Shown here piece by piece: positions 50,860-59,399 of a stretch of DNA of 59,399 nucleotides. Position 1 is the first letter of the stretch, and every line of letters starts with the position of its first letter. Origin of the DNA: Candidatus Magnetocorallium paracelense (GTDB taxonomy: Bacteria > Nitrospirota > Thermodesulfovibrionia > Thermodesulfovibrionales > Magnetobacteriaceae); contig JAREWP010000042.1 of NCBI GenBank assembly GCA_029001845.1, positions 1 to 59,399 of the forward strand. Reading direction: 5' to 3'. The translations under genes were made by a program, and so were the position numbers. The notes below the pieces were generated by a model. That model was not told the origin of the DNA, searched no databases, and was given only the letters and a program-made list of their open reading frames with translations.

Positions 50860-51942
50860 ATGTTATATAGTTATTTATACGGACTCCATGAAATATTTTC
50901 TCCTTTTAATGTTTTTAGATATATTACTTTCAGGACAGCATTGGCTGTTATCACATCGGCTTTAATTACATTTTGCCTTGCGCCATATATAATTCAATGG
51001 CTCAAGGGATTCAGTCTGACACAGCAGATCAGGGAAGAGGGCCCTAAAAATCACCAGAGTAAGGCAGGTACGCCCACTATGGGCGGTATTCTGATTATAA
51101 TTTCGACGCTCACTGCTGTCCTGTTGTGGGCCAATTTAAGTAATCGTTATATCTGGCTGATGATTGTCTCGACTCTCTGTTTCAGCGGCATCGGTTTTGT
51201 TGACGATTATCTGAAAATTACCAGGCACAATTCGAAAGGGCTGAGGGCTAAATACAAATTCGGGCTTCAAATTTTATCAGCTTTGTTTGTTGCTGTCATA
51301 CTCTATTTAAATCCTCAGGAGCCGAATGCGACAAAGCTTATGTTGCCTTTTTTCAAACAGTGGTTTTTAGATATGGGAGTTTTCTACATTCCCTTTGCCG
51401 TATTTGTAATTACAGGGGCCTCTAATGCAGTAAATCTGACCGATGGCATTGACGGTCTTGCCATTGGTCTTGTGGCCATTGCCGTTCTTGCGAATGCTAT
51501 TTTTATATACATTTCCGGCCACGCACGACTGGCGGAATATCTTCAGGTGCTTTATATTACAGGCGCCGGCGAACTGACAGTCTTTTGCGGTGCTCTTTTT
51601 GGCTCGGCTATCGGATTTTTGTGGTATAACACTTATCCTGCCGAGATGTTTATGGGAGATGTTGGTTCTCTCGGACTGGGAGGCGCACTTGGTACTCTGG
51701 CAGTAATAACGAAACATGAGATTGTTCTTGCCGTCGTGGGAGGTATCTTTGTATTGGAGACTCTTTCAGTAATACTCCAGGTGGCCTCTTTTAAAATGAC
51801 AGGTAAACGAATATTCAGGATGGCTCCCGTTCATCATCATTTCGAACTAAAGGGCTGGCCCGAGCCAAAGGCCGTTGTCAGGTTTTGGATTATCGGCCTG
51901 GTGCTGGCGCTGTTGAGTCTTTCGACATTAAAGCTGAGGTAA
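50860..51942 (+). CDS. mraY: Phospho-MurNAc-pentapeptide translocase
   Basis: Integral membrane enzyme that transfers phospho-MurNAc-pentapeptide to undecaprenyl phosphate, giving lipid I. The 360-aa protein has about ten membrane helices and the catalytic aspartates in GIGFVDDYLK and NLTDGIDGLA, with the loop motif PVHHHFELKGW near the C-terminus and GTPTMGG near residue 70. ATG 50860 has AGGGGG upstream. The dacA-like gene begins only 3 nt after its stop. Confidence 0.97.
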   Translation: MLYSYLYGLHEIFSPFNVFRYITFRTALAVITSALITFCLAPYIIQWLKGFSLTQQIREEGPKNHQSKAGTPTMGGILIIISTLTAVLLWANLSNRYIWLMIVSTLCFSGIGFVDDYLKITRHNSKGLRAKYKFGLQILSALFVAVILYLNPQEPNATKLMLPFFKQWFLDMGVFYIPFAVFVITGASNAVNLTDGIDGLAIGLVAIAVLANAIFIYISGHARLAEYLQVLYITGAGELTVFCGALFGSAIGFLWYNTYPAEMFMGDVGSLGLGGALGTLAVITKHEIVLAVVGGIFVLETLSVILQVASFKMTGKRIFRMAPVHHHFELKGWPEPKAVVRFWIIGLVLALLSLSTLKLR

Positions 51943-51945
51943 AAA

Positions 51946-53019
51946 ATGAATTTTTTAAAATTGTGTTGTTATTTTACGTTATTTTTATTGCCGGCTCTTA
52001 TCGAGCCTCTGTACGCTGACGATATAAAAGCAAGGGCCGCCATTATTATGGACAGAGACAGCGGAAAGATTTTATATGCAAAGAATAAGGATTTAAAACA
52101 ACCGCCTGCAAGTACAACAAAACTTGTGACAGCAATGGTTGTGCTTGATAAACTTAAAACAGACCGTATTGTTGTTATCAGCAAGAGAGCGGCAAACACC
52201 GAATCCGCCGGCCCGAGACTTAAAAAGGGCGAGAAGTACAGGGTTCAGGAGCTCCTTGAAATGGCTCTGGTAAGATCGGTAAACGGGGCAACCGTTGCAT
52301 TGGCTGAAAAGGTTTCAGGAAGCGAATGGCGATTCGCCAGGCTTATGAATGAAAAAGCAAAGAGCCTGGGTGCAAGAAACACCAGATTTATTAACGCTTC
52401 CGGACTGCCGGGTAAGGGGCAGTACATTACTGCCTACGATCTGGCCAAGATTATGAAGGCCTCTCTTGAATATCCTGTTATAAAAAAGATAATCAACACA
52501 AAAACAAAGAGGATTAAAAACGTTGACGGCAGGAAGATTTACCTTAAAAATACCAATAAAATGCTTTGGAAGGAGAAGGACGTAATCGGCGGTAAGACCG
52601 GTTATACGCGTGCTGCCAGGCACTGTTTGGCTTTTGCAGCCGAAAAGGGCGAAAAAACACTGGTTGCCGCTTTGTTGGGTGATTACAGGCGAAGGCTGCT
52701 TTGGAGTGATGCAAAAAGGCTTTTAAAAAAGGGGGTTCAGATTGTTTCCAACAATCTAACTCCCGTGGTATATGCTAGCAGCGGAGCAAAGAAAAAGGGT
52801 AAGAATAAAAAGGCGCGCTCCGCCAGAGTAAGTGTTAAGAACTATGACAGTACCAAAGTGAAAGTCGCTGCAAAGAGTAAAGGAGAGACGAAAAAGAGCA
52901 TACATGTGCAAAAGAATAATAAAAGAGCTTTGAAAGCCAGATTGGCGTTGAAAGATAACAAACAGAGAAGCCAGGTGAGAATCGCCTCTAAAAAGAAGGA
53001 TGTAAAGAGTAAGTTGTGA
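51946..53019 (+). CDS. dacA: D-alanyl-D-alanine carboxypeptidase (S11 low-mass PBP)
   Basis: Periplasmic serine peptidase that removes the terminal D-Ala of stem peptides. The 357-aa product has a signal peptide ending near residue 24 (LYADD), active-site STTK (56-59), SVN (111-113) and KTGYT (217-221). The last about 90 residues are a Lys/Arg-rich, repetitive tail (KKKGKNKKARSARVSVK) in place of the typical PBP5 C-terminal domain and amphipathic anchor. The tail could bind wall or anionic polymers electrostatically. It lies between mraY and murD, an uncommon place for this gene. A GAGGT ribosome site precedes ATG 51946. Confidence 0.9.
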   Translation: MNFLKLCCYFTLFLLPALIEPLYADDIKARAAIIMDRDSGKILYAKNKDLKQPPASTTKLVTAMVVLDKLKTDRIVVISKRAANTESAGPRLKKGEKYRVQELLEMALVRSVNGATVALAEKVSGSEWRFARLMNEKAKSLGARNTRFINASGLPGKGQYITAYDLAKIMKASLEYPVIKKIINTKTKRIKNVDGRKIYLKNTNKMLWKEKDVIGGKTGYTRAARHCLAFAAEKGEKTLVAALLGDYRRRLLWSDAKRLLKKGVQIVSNNLTPVVYASSGAKKKGKNKKARSARVSVKNYDSTKVKVAAKSKGETKKSIHVQKNNKRALKARLALKDNKQRSQVRIASKKKDVKSKL

Positions 53020-53040
53020 TAAAAGTTTCATGGTATTGAT

Positions 53041-54495
53041 GTGAGGTGTAAAAAGTTGCGATTACCGGATAATTATAAAGATAAAAATGTGCTGGTTCTC
53101 GGGTTGGCCAGAAGCGGCGCAGGGGCGGCCAACCTGCTCGCTGTTCTTGGTGCATCGGTTACGGTTGCGGATAACAAATCTCCTGAGGAGCTGGCGGGCT
53201 TTATTAAATTACTTCTTCCTGGCGTAGGTATCTCTTACGGGCCGTTTATCGAGCATCTCTTTAGAGACAGCGATTTTATTGTCGTCAGTCCGGGCGTACC
53301 TTTGAGTATTCCTCTGTTGAAAGAAGCCGTCAGAGCCGGGAAAAGAGTTATTGGTGAGACAGAGCTCGCTTATAATGTTATCAAATTCGTTGTACCTACA
53401 TGTGTGTTTCACGGAGTTACAGGGACTAACGGAAAATCAACTACCGTTACCTTGCTTTATGAGATGTTGAAAAAGTCGGGAAAAGATGCTCTTTTATCGG
53501 GCAATATCGGTAATCCGCTGTCAGTTGACGCTCTCAGACTGGTTTCGGAAAATCGCATAAGAGGGATGGAAAGCCCCAATCCGATAATAAAGGAGAATTC
53601 TAATATTGTAATGGAACTTTCAAGTTTTCAATTGGAAAGTATTCGTAGATTCAGGCCAAAGGTTTCAGCGATTTTAAATATATCTCCTGATCATCTTGAC
53701 AGGTATGATTCATTGTCCGACTATTGTATGGCGAAGCAGAGAGTATTTTTGAATCAAGAGAAATCGGATTTTCTTGTTATAAATGCCGACGATCCGAATA
53801 TGGCGGGGATTCATGAACGTTTAGCCGACAAAGGCCCGGATATTTATCAATTCAGTACAAAACAAAAAGTAAAGGGCGCCTTTTTCAGAGATGAGAAAAT
53901 AGTTCTCAAAATACCTGAAACAGCGGAATCTGTATTGAATCCCAAGGAGTTCTTAATAAGGGGGATTCACAATATGGAAAATGCTATGGCCGCATCTCTT
54001 ATGGCCGTGCTGAGCGGGTGCGCCATTGATGGAATTGCCTCCGGGCTGCGTGATTTTCCGGGTCTTGAACACAGACTCGAGTTTGTAGACAAGATCGACG
54101 GCGTAGAGTATATTAACGATTCAAAGGGCACAAATACAGGCGCCGTCGTTAAGTCTCTGGAGAGTTTTGACTCTCCCGTTATTTTAATTGCCGGAGGTAA
54201 GGATAAGGGGTGTGACTTTTCCGCTTTAAGAGGTGTTATAAGAGATAAGGTGAAAGCCCTGGTTCTTATCGGTGAAGCCTCAGAGAAAATTCAGGATGCC
54301 GCCGGGGATTGCACAAATGTTTTTATGGAAGCCGGACTTAAAGAAGCGACAACCAGATCGAAGACTCTTGCCAAAGGAGGAGATGTTGTATTGCTTTCTC
54401 CTGCATGCGCCAGTTTCGATATGTTTGGTAATTTTGAGGAGAGAGGTCTGGCCTTTAAAAGAGCCGTAGGTGAGCTGAGAAGAAATGGCAGCTAG
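53041..54495 (+). CDS. murD: UDP-MurNAc-L-alanine:D-glutamate ligase
   Basis: Adds D-Glu to UDP-MurNAc-L-Ala in the cytoplasm. Family features: N-terminal NVLVLGLARSGAGAANLL dinucleotide-like fold, P-loop GVTGTNGKSTTVTLL, the ELSSFQLESI block, ISPDHLDRY and the C-terminal INDSKGTNTGAV with ILIAGGKDKGCDFS. Its length, 484 aa, is slightly above the typical 440-470. Start GTG 53041; an in-frame TTG four codons later is the alternative. It overlaps ftsW by 11 nt. Confidence 0.95.
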   Translation: MRCKKLRLPDNYKDKNVLVLGLARSGAGAANLLAVLGASVTVADNKSPEELAGFIKLLLPGVGISYGPFIEHLFRDSDFIVVSPGVPLSIPLLKEAVRAGKRVIGETELAYNVIKFVVPTCVFHGVTGTNGKSTTVTLLYEMLKKSGKDALLSGNIGNPLSVDALRLVSENRIRGMESPNPIIKENSNIVMELSSFQLESIRRFRPKVSAILNISPDHLDRYDSLSDYCMAKQRVFLNQEKSDFLVINADDPNMAGIHERLADKGPDIYQFSTKQKVKGAFFRDEKIVLKIPETAESVLNPKEFLIRGIHNMENAMAASLMAVLSGCAIDGIASGLRDFPGLEHRLEFVDKIDGVEYINDSKGTNTGAVVKSLESFDSPVILIAGGKDKGCDFSALRGVIRDKVKALVLIGEASEKIQDAAGDCTNVFMEAGLKEATTRSKTLAKGGDVVLLSPACASFDMFGNFEERGLAFKRAVGELRRNGS

Positions 54496-55759
54496 AACAG
54501 AAGAGAGATTTAATTACAGGTCTGCTAAAAAAGGCATTTTTAATAAAAAGTGTGACAGTTGTTTGTTCATTTTCACTATGGGGCTGGTTTTGGTAGGAGT
54601 GATAATGGTTTACAGCACCACAGCCGTTGTTGCGCCTACGGGTATTGATGGGAATGATGGCGGCTCATATGAATTGATAGACCTCCGTTATTTGAAAAAA
54701 CATGTAATTGCTCTTATGCTTGGCATGTGTATGATGGCTGTTTTTTATAAGATCGATCTTGATTTGCTTGAAAGGATTTCTCCCTATCTCTTTGCCTTTT
54801 CCATTGTATTTCTTCTGGCTGTTTTTATCCCGAATATCGGAAGAACGATCAACGGGGCTTCAAGGTGGCTGAGATTGGGCGGAATGACTTTTCAGCCATC
54901 GGAACTTGTCAAGCTTTCGTCCATCATTCTTTTGGCCAGATATCTTTCAGCCGGCAATTTTAGCAAAAACAGATTTACGGACTTTTTAAAACCCATCATT
55001 CTGATGCTTTTTATCCAAACTCTGTTATTGCTGCAACCGGATTTTGGAACCGCTTCCATATTGGGCGCCCTTGTGTTTTCACTTTTATTTATAGCCGGAG
55101 TCAGAATGAGGTATCTCATGTCAACAGGTATTGTCATAATACCTGTCATTATCAAACTTATAATGGAGCCATACAGATTAAAGCGAATTATGGTTTTTCT
55201 TGATCCCTGGTCCGATGAACGGGGGGGAGGGTTTCAGCTTGTACAGTCGCTGATCGCCTTTGGCAGTGGAGGTATACAAGGTGTGGGTATTGGTAAGAGT
55301 GCCCAGAAGCTGTTTTTTCTTCCAGAGGCCAAAACGGATTTTATTTTCTCGATTCTCGGTGAGGAACTGGGCCTTATAGGAGTTACTGTGGTGTTGTTAT
55401 TATTCCTGCTTTTTTTTATAAGAGGCCTGGCGATAATAAACAATACAAAAGATAAGTTCCTTTTCTATACCTCGACGGGTGTTTTGCTTATGATAGTACT
55501 TCAGGCATTTATCAACATGGCAGTCGTTACAGGTCTCTTACCTACAAAGGGTCTCACACTTCCTTTTATAAGTTATGGGGGTTCTTCGTTGATGGTTAAT
55601 CTTATGGCTGTGGGATTATTACTGAATATATCGAGATGTGGTGCTTCTGAAGGAAAATGTTCCAGATCTTTTCTTCACAATGCCGCTGTAAAGAGAGATG
55701 TTGGAAGGAGAATCTCCTTTGGCACGGTTATATATCCAGGGATAAAGGATAAGTTGTAA
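54485..55759 (+). CDS. ftsW: Septal peptidoglycan polymerase FtsW (SEDS)
   Basis: SEDS-family glycosyltransferase that polymerises lipid II at the septum with FtsI. The 424-aa protein has about ten membrane helices and the SEDS motifs NGASRWLRLGGMTFQPSELV, LLQPDFGTA and the large loop with LIAFGSGGIQGVGIGKSAQK, then LPEAKTDFIFSILGEELG and LPFISYGGSS. A cytosolic N-terminal extension of about 25 residues is basic. It overlaps murD by 11 nt, typical of coupled dcw genes. Confidence 0.96.
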   Translation: MAARTEERFNYRSAKKGIFNKKCDSCLFIFTMGLVLVGVIMVYSTTAVVAPTGIDGNDGGSYELIDLRYLKKHVIALMLGMCMMAVFYKIDLDLLERISPYLFAFSIVFLLAVFIPNIGRTINGASRWLRLGGMTFQPSELVKLSSIILLARYLSAGNFSKNRFTDFLKPIILMLFIQTLLLLQPDFGTASILGALVFSLLFIAGVRMRYLMSTGIVIIPVIIKLIMEPYRLKRIMVFLDPWSDERGGGFQLVQSLIAFGSGGIQGVGIGKSAQKLFFLPEAKTDFIFSILGEELGLIGVTVVLLLFLLFFIRGLAIINNTKDKFLFYTSTGVLLMIVLQAFINMAVVTGLLPTKGLTLPFISYGGSSLMVNLMAVGLLLNISRCGASEGKCSRSFLHNAAVKRDVGRRISFGTVIYPGIKDKL

Positions 55760-55788
55760 ACTTAGATTTTATAATCGGAGAATGATTA

Positions 55789-56955
55789 ATGGATAGAAAA
55801 AGTTTCAGAGTCATAATTGCCGGCGGTGGAACAGGGGGGCATCTTTATCCCGGTATTGCTGTTGCCGAGGAGTTAAAACGAAGAATTGCCGACGTTGAGA
55901 TTTACTTTATTGGCACTGACAGGGGTATAGAGGCGAAGGTGCTTCCAAAGGAGAACTATTTTGTGAAACTCCTGAATACCGAAGGCTTTGTCAGGGTATC
56001 CCTTAAAAACAAGATCAGAGCTTTTTTCAAGCTCATATACTCATTTTTCGATGCTCTCTTTTTTATTATCAGTGTTAAACCGGATGTTGTAATAGGCACC
56101 GGTGGATATGCATCGATACCTGCCGTATCCGCGGCCGCTATGATGTTCATTCCGACAATGATTTTGGAACAAAATTCTATTCCAGGTTTAAGTAACAGAA
56201 TGTTATCTAAAATAGTCAGAAGAATTTGTGTGACCTATGAAAGCAGCCTGGAGTACTTCCCCAAGGCAAAGAGCTTTATCACCGGCAATCCAATAAGGCG
56301 CAATATTGTATTGGGTAAAAAGGAAAACGCCCTGGAAACATTCTCGCTTGAAGATGATAAATTTACTCTCTTTATTTTCGGCGGCAGTGCAGGCGCCGAA
56401 AATATTAATAAAACAGTAGTGGATGCTCTACAATTTTTAGTGGATATAAAAGAAGATATACAAATATTACATCAGACAGGGGACAATGATTATGAATTTG
56501 TAAGGAGTGCATACCTGCACTATGGTTTCAAAGGTATGGTTACCCAATACATATTTCAGATGGCCGAGGCCTATTCGGCAGCCGATGTTGTCCTGTCAAG
56601 GGCCGGTGCAACGACACTTGCCGAGATTACGGCGTCAGGGTTACCTTCCATACTCATTCCCTATCCCTATGCAGCCGTTTCTCATCAGGAGGTTAATGCT
56701 TCAAAACTATCCGATAACGGTGCGGCTTTGATGATCAAGGAGAGTGAGCTCTCCGGCAGGGTTCTTGCCGAAAGAATAAGAGATATCTATTTGAATACAG
56801 AATTGAGAGAAAAGCTTGCCAGGGAGGCGCTTTCTCTTGGTAAGCCAAGGGCCGCCGAGAAGGTGGTCAGTATTGCTGTAAGCGTTAGCGGAGTTGATTT
56901 AACAAGCGAGAGCAGTGTGGGGAATAGTAATTTGCAATTGACGATTGACGATTGA
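55789..56955 (+). CDS. murG: Lipid II synthase MurG
   Basis: Peripheral membrane GT-B glycosyltransferase adding GlcNAc to lipid I. The N-terminal GGGTGGHLYPGIAVAEEL is the lipid-I site; GTGGYASIPAVSAA and the FGGSAGAENIN loop and the AGATTLAEITASGLPSILIP segment form the donor site. At 388 aa it has a C-terminal extension of about 20 residues that runs into a GACGATT repeat array: the last codons (LQLTIDD) and the stop codon are provided by the repeat. ATG 55789 has GGAG upstream. Confidence 0.95.
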   Translation: MDRKSFRVIIAGGGTGGHLYPGIAVAEELKRRIADVEIYFIGTDRGIEAKVLPKENYFVKLLNTEGFVRVSLKNKIRAFFKLIYSFFDALFFIISVKPDVVIGTGGYASIPAVSAAAMMFIPTMILEQNSIPGLSNRMLSKIVRRICVTYESSLEYFPKAKSFITGNPIRRNIVLGKKENALETFSLEDDKFTLFIFGGSAGAENINKTVVDALQFLVDIKEDIQILHQTGDNDYEFVRSAYLHYGFKGMVTQYIFQMAEAYSAADVVLSRAGATTLAEITASGLPSILIPYPYAAVSHQEVNASKLSDNGAALMIKESELSGRVLAERIRDIYLNTELREKLAREALSLGKPRAAEKVVSIAVSVSGVDLTSESSVGNSNLQLTIDD

Positions 56956-56975
56956 CGATTGACGATTGACGATTG
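56938..56975. repeat. TTGACGA heptamer array between murG and murC
   Basis: About 5.4 uninterrupted copies of a 7-bp unit (TTGACGA). The first copies encode the final residues and stop of murG. The array ends 45 nt before murC, leaving its AAGGAGGG ribosome site intact. Confidence 0.9.
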
Positions 56976-57019
56976 GCTGTTGATTGTGACAGGTAGTTTT
57001 ATTAAGGAGGGACTCGTAT

Positions 57020-58384
57020 ATGTTTGAACAGTATAGGGAGATACACTTTGTGGGGATCGGCGGGATTGGTATGAGCGGTATTGCCGAAGTTCTCAAAAAT
57101 TTGAATTATGAGATTACAGGCTCCGATATTAAGGAGTCTGCAAATACAGAGAGGCTGGCAAAGGCCGGGATTGGGATTCAGATCGGCCACAGAGCGGAGA
57201 ATGTACGTAACGCCCATGTCGTAGTGGTCTCTTCTGCTGTTAACGGAGACAATCCGGAGGTCTTGGAGGCCAGGAAACGCTCTATCCCCGTTATTCCAAG
57301 GGCCGAGATGCTGGCCGAACTGGGCAGACTGAAATACGGGATACTTATAGCCGGATCACATGGTAAAACAACGACTACCTCATTGATCTCTACCATTTTC
57401 TCTTCCGCCGGGGAGGATCCTACCGTTGTGATCGGAGGAAGACTTATCGCTACAAACAGTAATGTCATGCTTGGAAAGGGAAATTTTTTTGTCGCAGAAG
57501 CGGACGAAAGCGACGGCTCTTTTTTGAAGTTAAATCCTACAATAGCAGTAACGACAAATATTGACAGAGAGCATTTAGATTATTTCGGAACTCTCGATGA
57601 ATTGAAAAACGCATTTACCTCATTTCTCAATAAGACTCCTTTTTACGGACAATCGGTACTATGTCTGGAAGACAGGAATATAAAGGATATTTTATCGAAA
57701 ATCAACCGAAGATTTACGACCTATGGTTTTAGCGAAGAAGCGGATTTTTATTCGAATAACATTTACACCGGATTTATGAGGTCCGAGTTTGATTTGTATC
57801 GTCATGGTAAATTCCTTGACAGATTCAGTGTCCCTCTTTCGGGAAAGCATAATATACTAAATACAATGGCATCGATTATCGTAGCTCTTTCAATACGCAT
57901 TGATCCTGTGACCATTAAGGAATCTTTAAGAAATTTTAAAGGTATTAAAAGAAGATTCGAACTTAAAGGAGAGGCAAAGGGTGTTAAGGTGTTTGACGAT
58001 TATGGTCACCATCCTACCGAGATCGCTATGACTTTAAAGGGAATAAGAAATGAATTAAAGGGGAGGGCAATCGTCGTTTTTCAGCCCCATCGTTATACAA
58101 GGACAAGAGATCTTATAGAGGACTTTGGAGTTTCTTTTCAAAATGCAGACAGAGTGTATCTTACGGACATCTACGCCGCAGGCGAGGAGCCTATTAAGGG
58201 GATTAGCGGCGATGTACTCTATAATAAGATCAAAAGCAGCGGAATTGATGTTATATATTTTAAGAATAAAGAGGAGATCGTAGAAGAATTAAGCAAAGAT
58301 GTAAAAAAAGACGATATTGTGATTACCTTCGGAGCAGGAGATGTGTGGAAGCTTGGTGAGGAGTTTATCAATGGACCCGAGTAA
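57020..58384 (+). CDS. murC: UDP-N-acetylmuramate-L-alanine ligase
   Basis: Adds L-Ala to UDP-MurNAc, the first stem-peptide step. The 454-aa protein has the opening IHFVGIGGIGMSGIAEVL, the P-loop IAGSHGKTTTTSLI and EADESDGSFL, with TTNIDREHLDYF, then FDDYGHHPTEI and FQPHRYTRT. A strong AAGGAGGG ribosome site lies before ATG 57020. The 64-nt gap from murG is mostly a heptamer array. It overlaps murB by 14 nt. Confidence 0.97.
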   Translation: MFEQYREIHFVGIGGIGMSGIAEVLKNLNYEITGSDIKESANTERLAKAGIGIQIGHRAENVRNAHVVVVSSAVNGDNPEVLEARKRSIPVIPRAEMLAELGRLKYGILIAGSHGKTTTTSLISTIFSSAGEDPTVVIGGRLIATNSNVMLGKGNFFVAEADESDGSFLKLNPTIAVTTNIDREHLDYFGTLDELKNAFTSFLNKTPFYGQSVLCLEDRNIKDILSKINRRFTTYGFSEEADFYSNNIYTGFMRSEFDLYRHGKFLDRFSVPLSGKHNILNTMASIIVALSIRIDPVTIKESLRNFKGIKRRFELKGEAKGVKVFDDYGHHPTEIAMTLKGIRNELKGRAIVVFQPHRYTRTRDLIEDFGVSFQNADRVYLTDIYAAGEEPIKGISGDVLYNKIKSSGIDVIYFKNKEEIVEELSKDVKKDDIVITFGAGDVWKLGEEFINGPE

Positions 58385-59309
58385 TCCCGCTGATATAAGA
58401 AAAGCAATGGGTTCTTTGACAGGTATAAGCGGGGAGTTTAAGTATAATGAGCCGATGGGCAGACATACCTCATTGAGGATTGGAGGGGAGGCTTCGGTTT
58501 TTGTAGAGATAAACGATTGGGATTCCATGCAGAATCTTTGCGTCACAGTCAATGAGTTTTCTATACCTTTAATGATAATAGGGGGCGGAAGCAATATCCT
58601 TTTTAGTGATAGTGGATTTTATGGTGTTGTCGCCTCAACAAAAAGAGTGGGAAATATCGACGAAATGACGGGGGCGAAAGAGAGTGAAGAGTGCATTATG
58701 TTTTATGCCGATGCCGGAGCATCTCTGCAAAGGTTAGTTTCCATGTCCAAAAAAAGAGGTCTCCCGGGGCTCGAGGGACTTGTCGGTGTCCCGGGAACCG
58801 TTGGAGGGGCTGTTTTCGGAAATGCAGGAGCTTTTGGCTACGAGATTAAGGATGTAATCGTATCCGTTACAGTTGTCGATAGAAAGGGCGCTCTAAAAAC
58901 AATAGAAAGGGACACTCTTGACTTTGGATACAGGGACTCCGGAATCGGGGAGGGGATGTTTATAACGGGGGTGGTTTTTCGGCTCAGGCGTGGGGATGTG
59001 GATGCAGTTTCCTCATTAATGGATGGTTTCATGAATAAAAAGAGAGATACTCAGCCTGTAGGAGAGTTTTCGGCAGGCTGTGTTTTCAGAAATCCGGAGG
59101 GAATGTTTGCCGGGAAATTGATTGAAGATGCAGGTTGCAAGGGAATGAGAGTGGGAGACATTGAGGTCAGCAGGAAGCATGCAAATTTTTTTGTAAATAG
59201 GGGGAATGGCAGTGCAAAGGATTTTATGAATCTCAAAGAGGAGGTTGCCTCCAGAGTAAAGGTGAGGTTTGGTGTGGACCTTGAGTCTGAAATAAAGATT
59301 GTCGGTTGA
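58371..59309 (+). CDS. murB: UDP-N-acetylenolpyruvoylglucosamine reductase
   Basis: FAD enzyme that reduces the enolpyruvyl group to give UDP-MurNAc, using NADPH. Typical motifs are GRHTSLRIGGEASVFV, the FAD-binding IIGGGSNILFSD, GLEGLVGVPGTVGGAVFGNA and SAGCVFRNPEG, followed by KLIEDAGCKG. The position of the proton-donor Ser is Cys here (AGC instead of AGS), a known natural variant. I choose ATG 58371, with GAGGAG 7 nt upstream and a 14-nt overlap with murC; a start at 58341 has no ribosome site. The stop codon (59307-59309) lies in the first unit of a heptamer array. Confidence 0.95.
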   Translation: MDPSNPADIRKAMGSLTGISGEFKYNEPMGRHTSLRIGGEASVFVEINDWDSMQNLCVTVNEFSIPLMIIGGGSNILFSDSGFYGVVASTKRVGNIDEMTGAKESEECIMFYADAGASLQRLVSMSKKRGLPGLEGLVGVPGTVGGAVFGNAGAFGYEIKDVIVSVTVVDRKGALKTIERDTLDFGYRDSGIGEGMFITGVVFRLRRGDVDAVSSLMDGFMNKKRDTQPVGEFSAGCVFRNPEGMFAGKLIEDAGCKGMRVGDIEVSRKHANFFVNRGNGSAKDFMNLKEEVASRVKVRFGVDLESEIKIVG

Positions 59310-59399
59310 CGATTGACGATTGACGATTGACGATTGACGATTGACGATTGACGATTGACGATTGACGATTGACGATTGACGATTGACGATTGACGATTG
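59306..59399. repeat. TTGACGA heptamer array after murB (runs off window)
   Basis: At least 13 perfect copies of the same 7-bp unit as at 56938-56975, without a mismatch to the window edge. It provides the murB stop codon. It has no spacers, so it is not a CRISPR array. Confidence 0.95.

Noticed and set aside
59306-59399. Possible CRISPR array
   Set aside because: The 7-bp unit repeats without spacers; no cas genes are present.

Overview
The window reads as a piece of chromosome from a flagellated, diderm (Gram-negative type) bacterium of low-to-moderate GC content. Supporting signs are two flagellin genes with sigma-54- and sigma-28-type promoters, a Wza-type outer-membrane polysaccharide export lipoprotein, an OpgB-like phosphoglycerol transferase and a meso-diaminopimelate-type MurE. 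An ArsC-like gene with an in-frame TGA at its catalytic cysteine suggests that the organism makes selenocysteine. The mixture would fit an anaerobic Desulfobacterota/Nitrospirota-like lineage, but the sequence alone does not settle the taxonomy.

Layout. 1-1200: truncated, diverged flagellin on the minus strand, an unusual duplicated flagellin leader and two palindromic elements. 1218-4273: aroC and glyA. 4470-8065 (minus): fliS-fliC, a peptidase-MA-like protein and a polysaccharide export lipoprotein. 8249-10944: rpsP-khpA-trmD-rplS-rnhB, with rimM missing from its usual place. 11134-16120: an M20 amidohydrolase, then on the minus strand phoU with a small FliF-tail-like protein, and opgB. 16538-20553: a hypothetical gene, a chorismate-utilising synthase component I, and a SPOR-membrane-bactofilin fusion. 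20559-24810 (minus): a nucleotidyltransferase pair with a palindromic operator, an NAD-salvage pair, and a Nif11-like peptide beside a broken beta-propeller fragment. 24929-30570: an RHH regulator and a tightly overlapping operon of Ser/Thr kinase, ClpB-like AAA+, radical SAM protein and zinc-ribbon/FHA protein. 30883-32917: pncC, a RAYT transposase and the putative selenoprotein. 32952-38228 (minus): HD-GYP, TPR-cyclase, ispE and a TPR protein. 38751-41461: YtxH protein, a hypothetical gene and a TMTC-like membrane protein. 41720-59309: the dcw cluster mraZ-rsmH-ftsL-ftsI-murE-(alpha/beta hydrolase)-murF-ddl-mraY-dacA-murD-ftsW-murG-murC-murB, led by a consensus promoter and a MraZ box.

The dcw genes make lipid II and build the division septum. 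Intergenic spaces are unusually rich in dispersed palindromes: at least five families, two of them built on 7-bp periodicity, and one RAYT-type transposase is present.

The observations most worth following are the ArsC-like Sec codon with a SECIS-like hairpin, the kinase-AAA+-radical SAM-FHA operon with three heptad-spaced threonine motifs at the kinase N-terminus, the SPOR-bactofilin fusion, the duplicated flagellin leader, and the stand-alone FliF-tail protein behind phoU.
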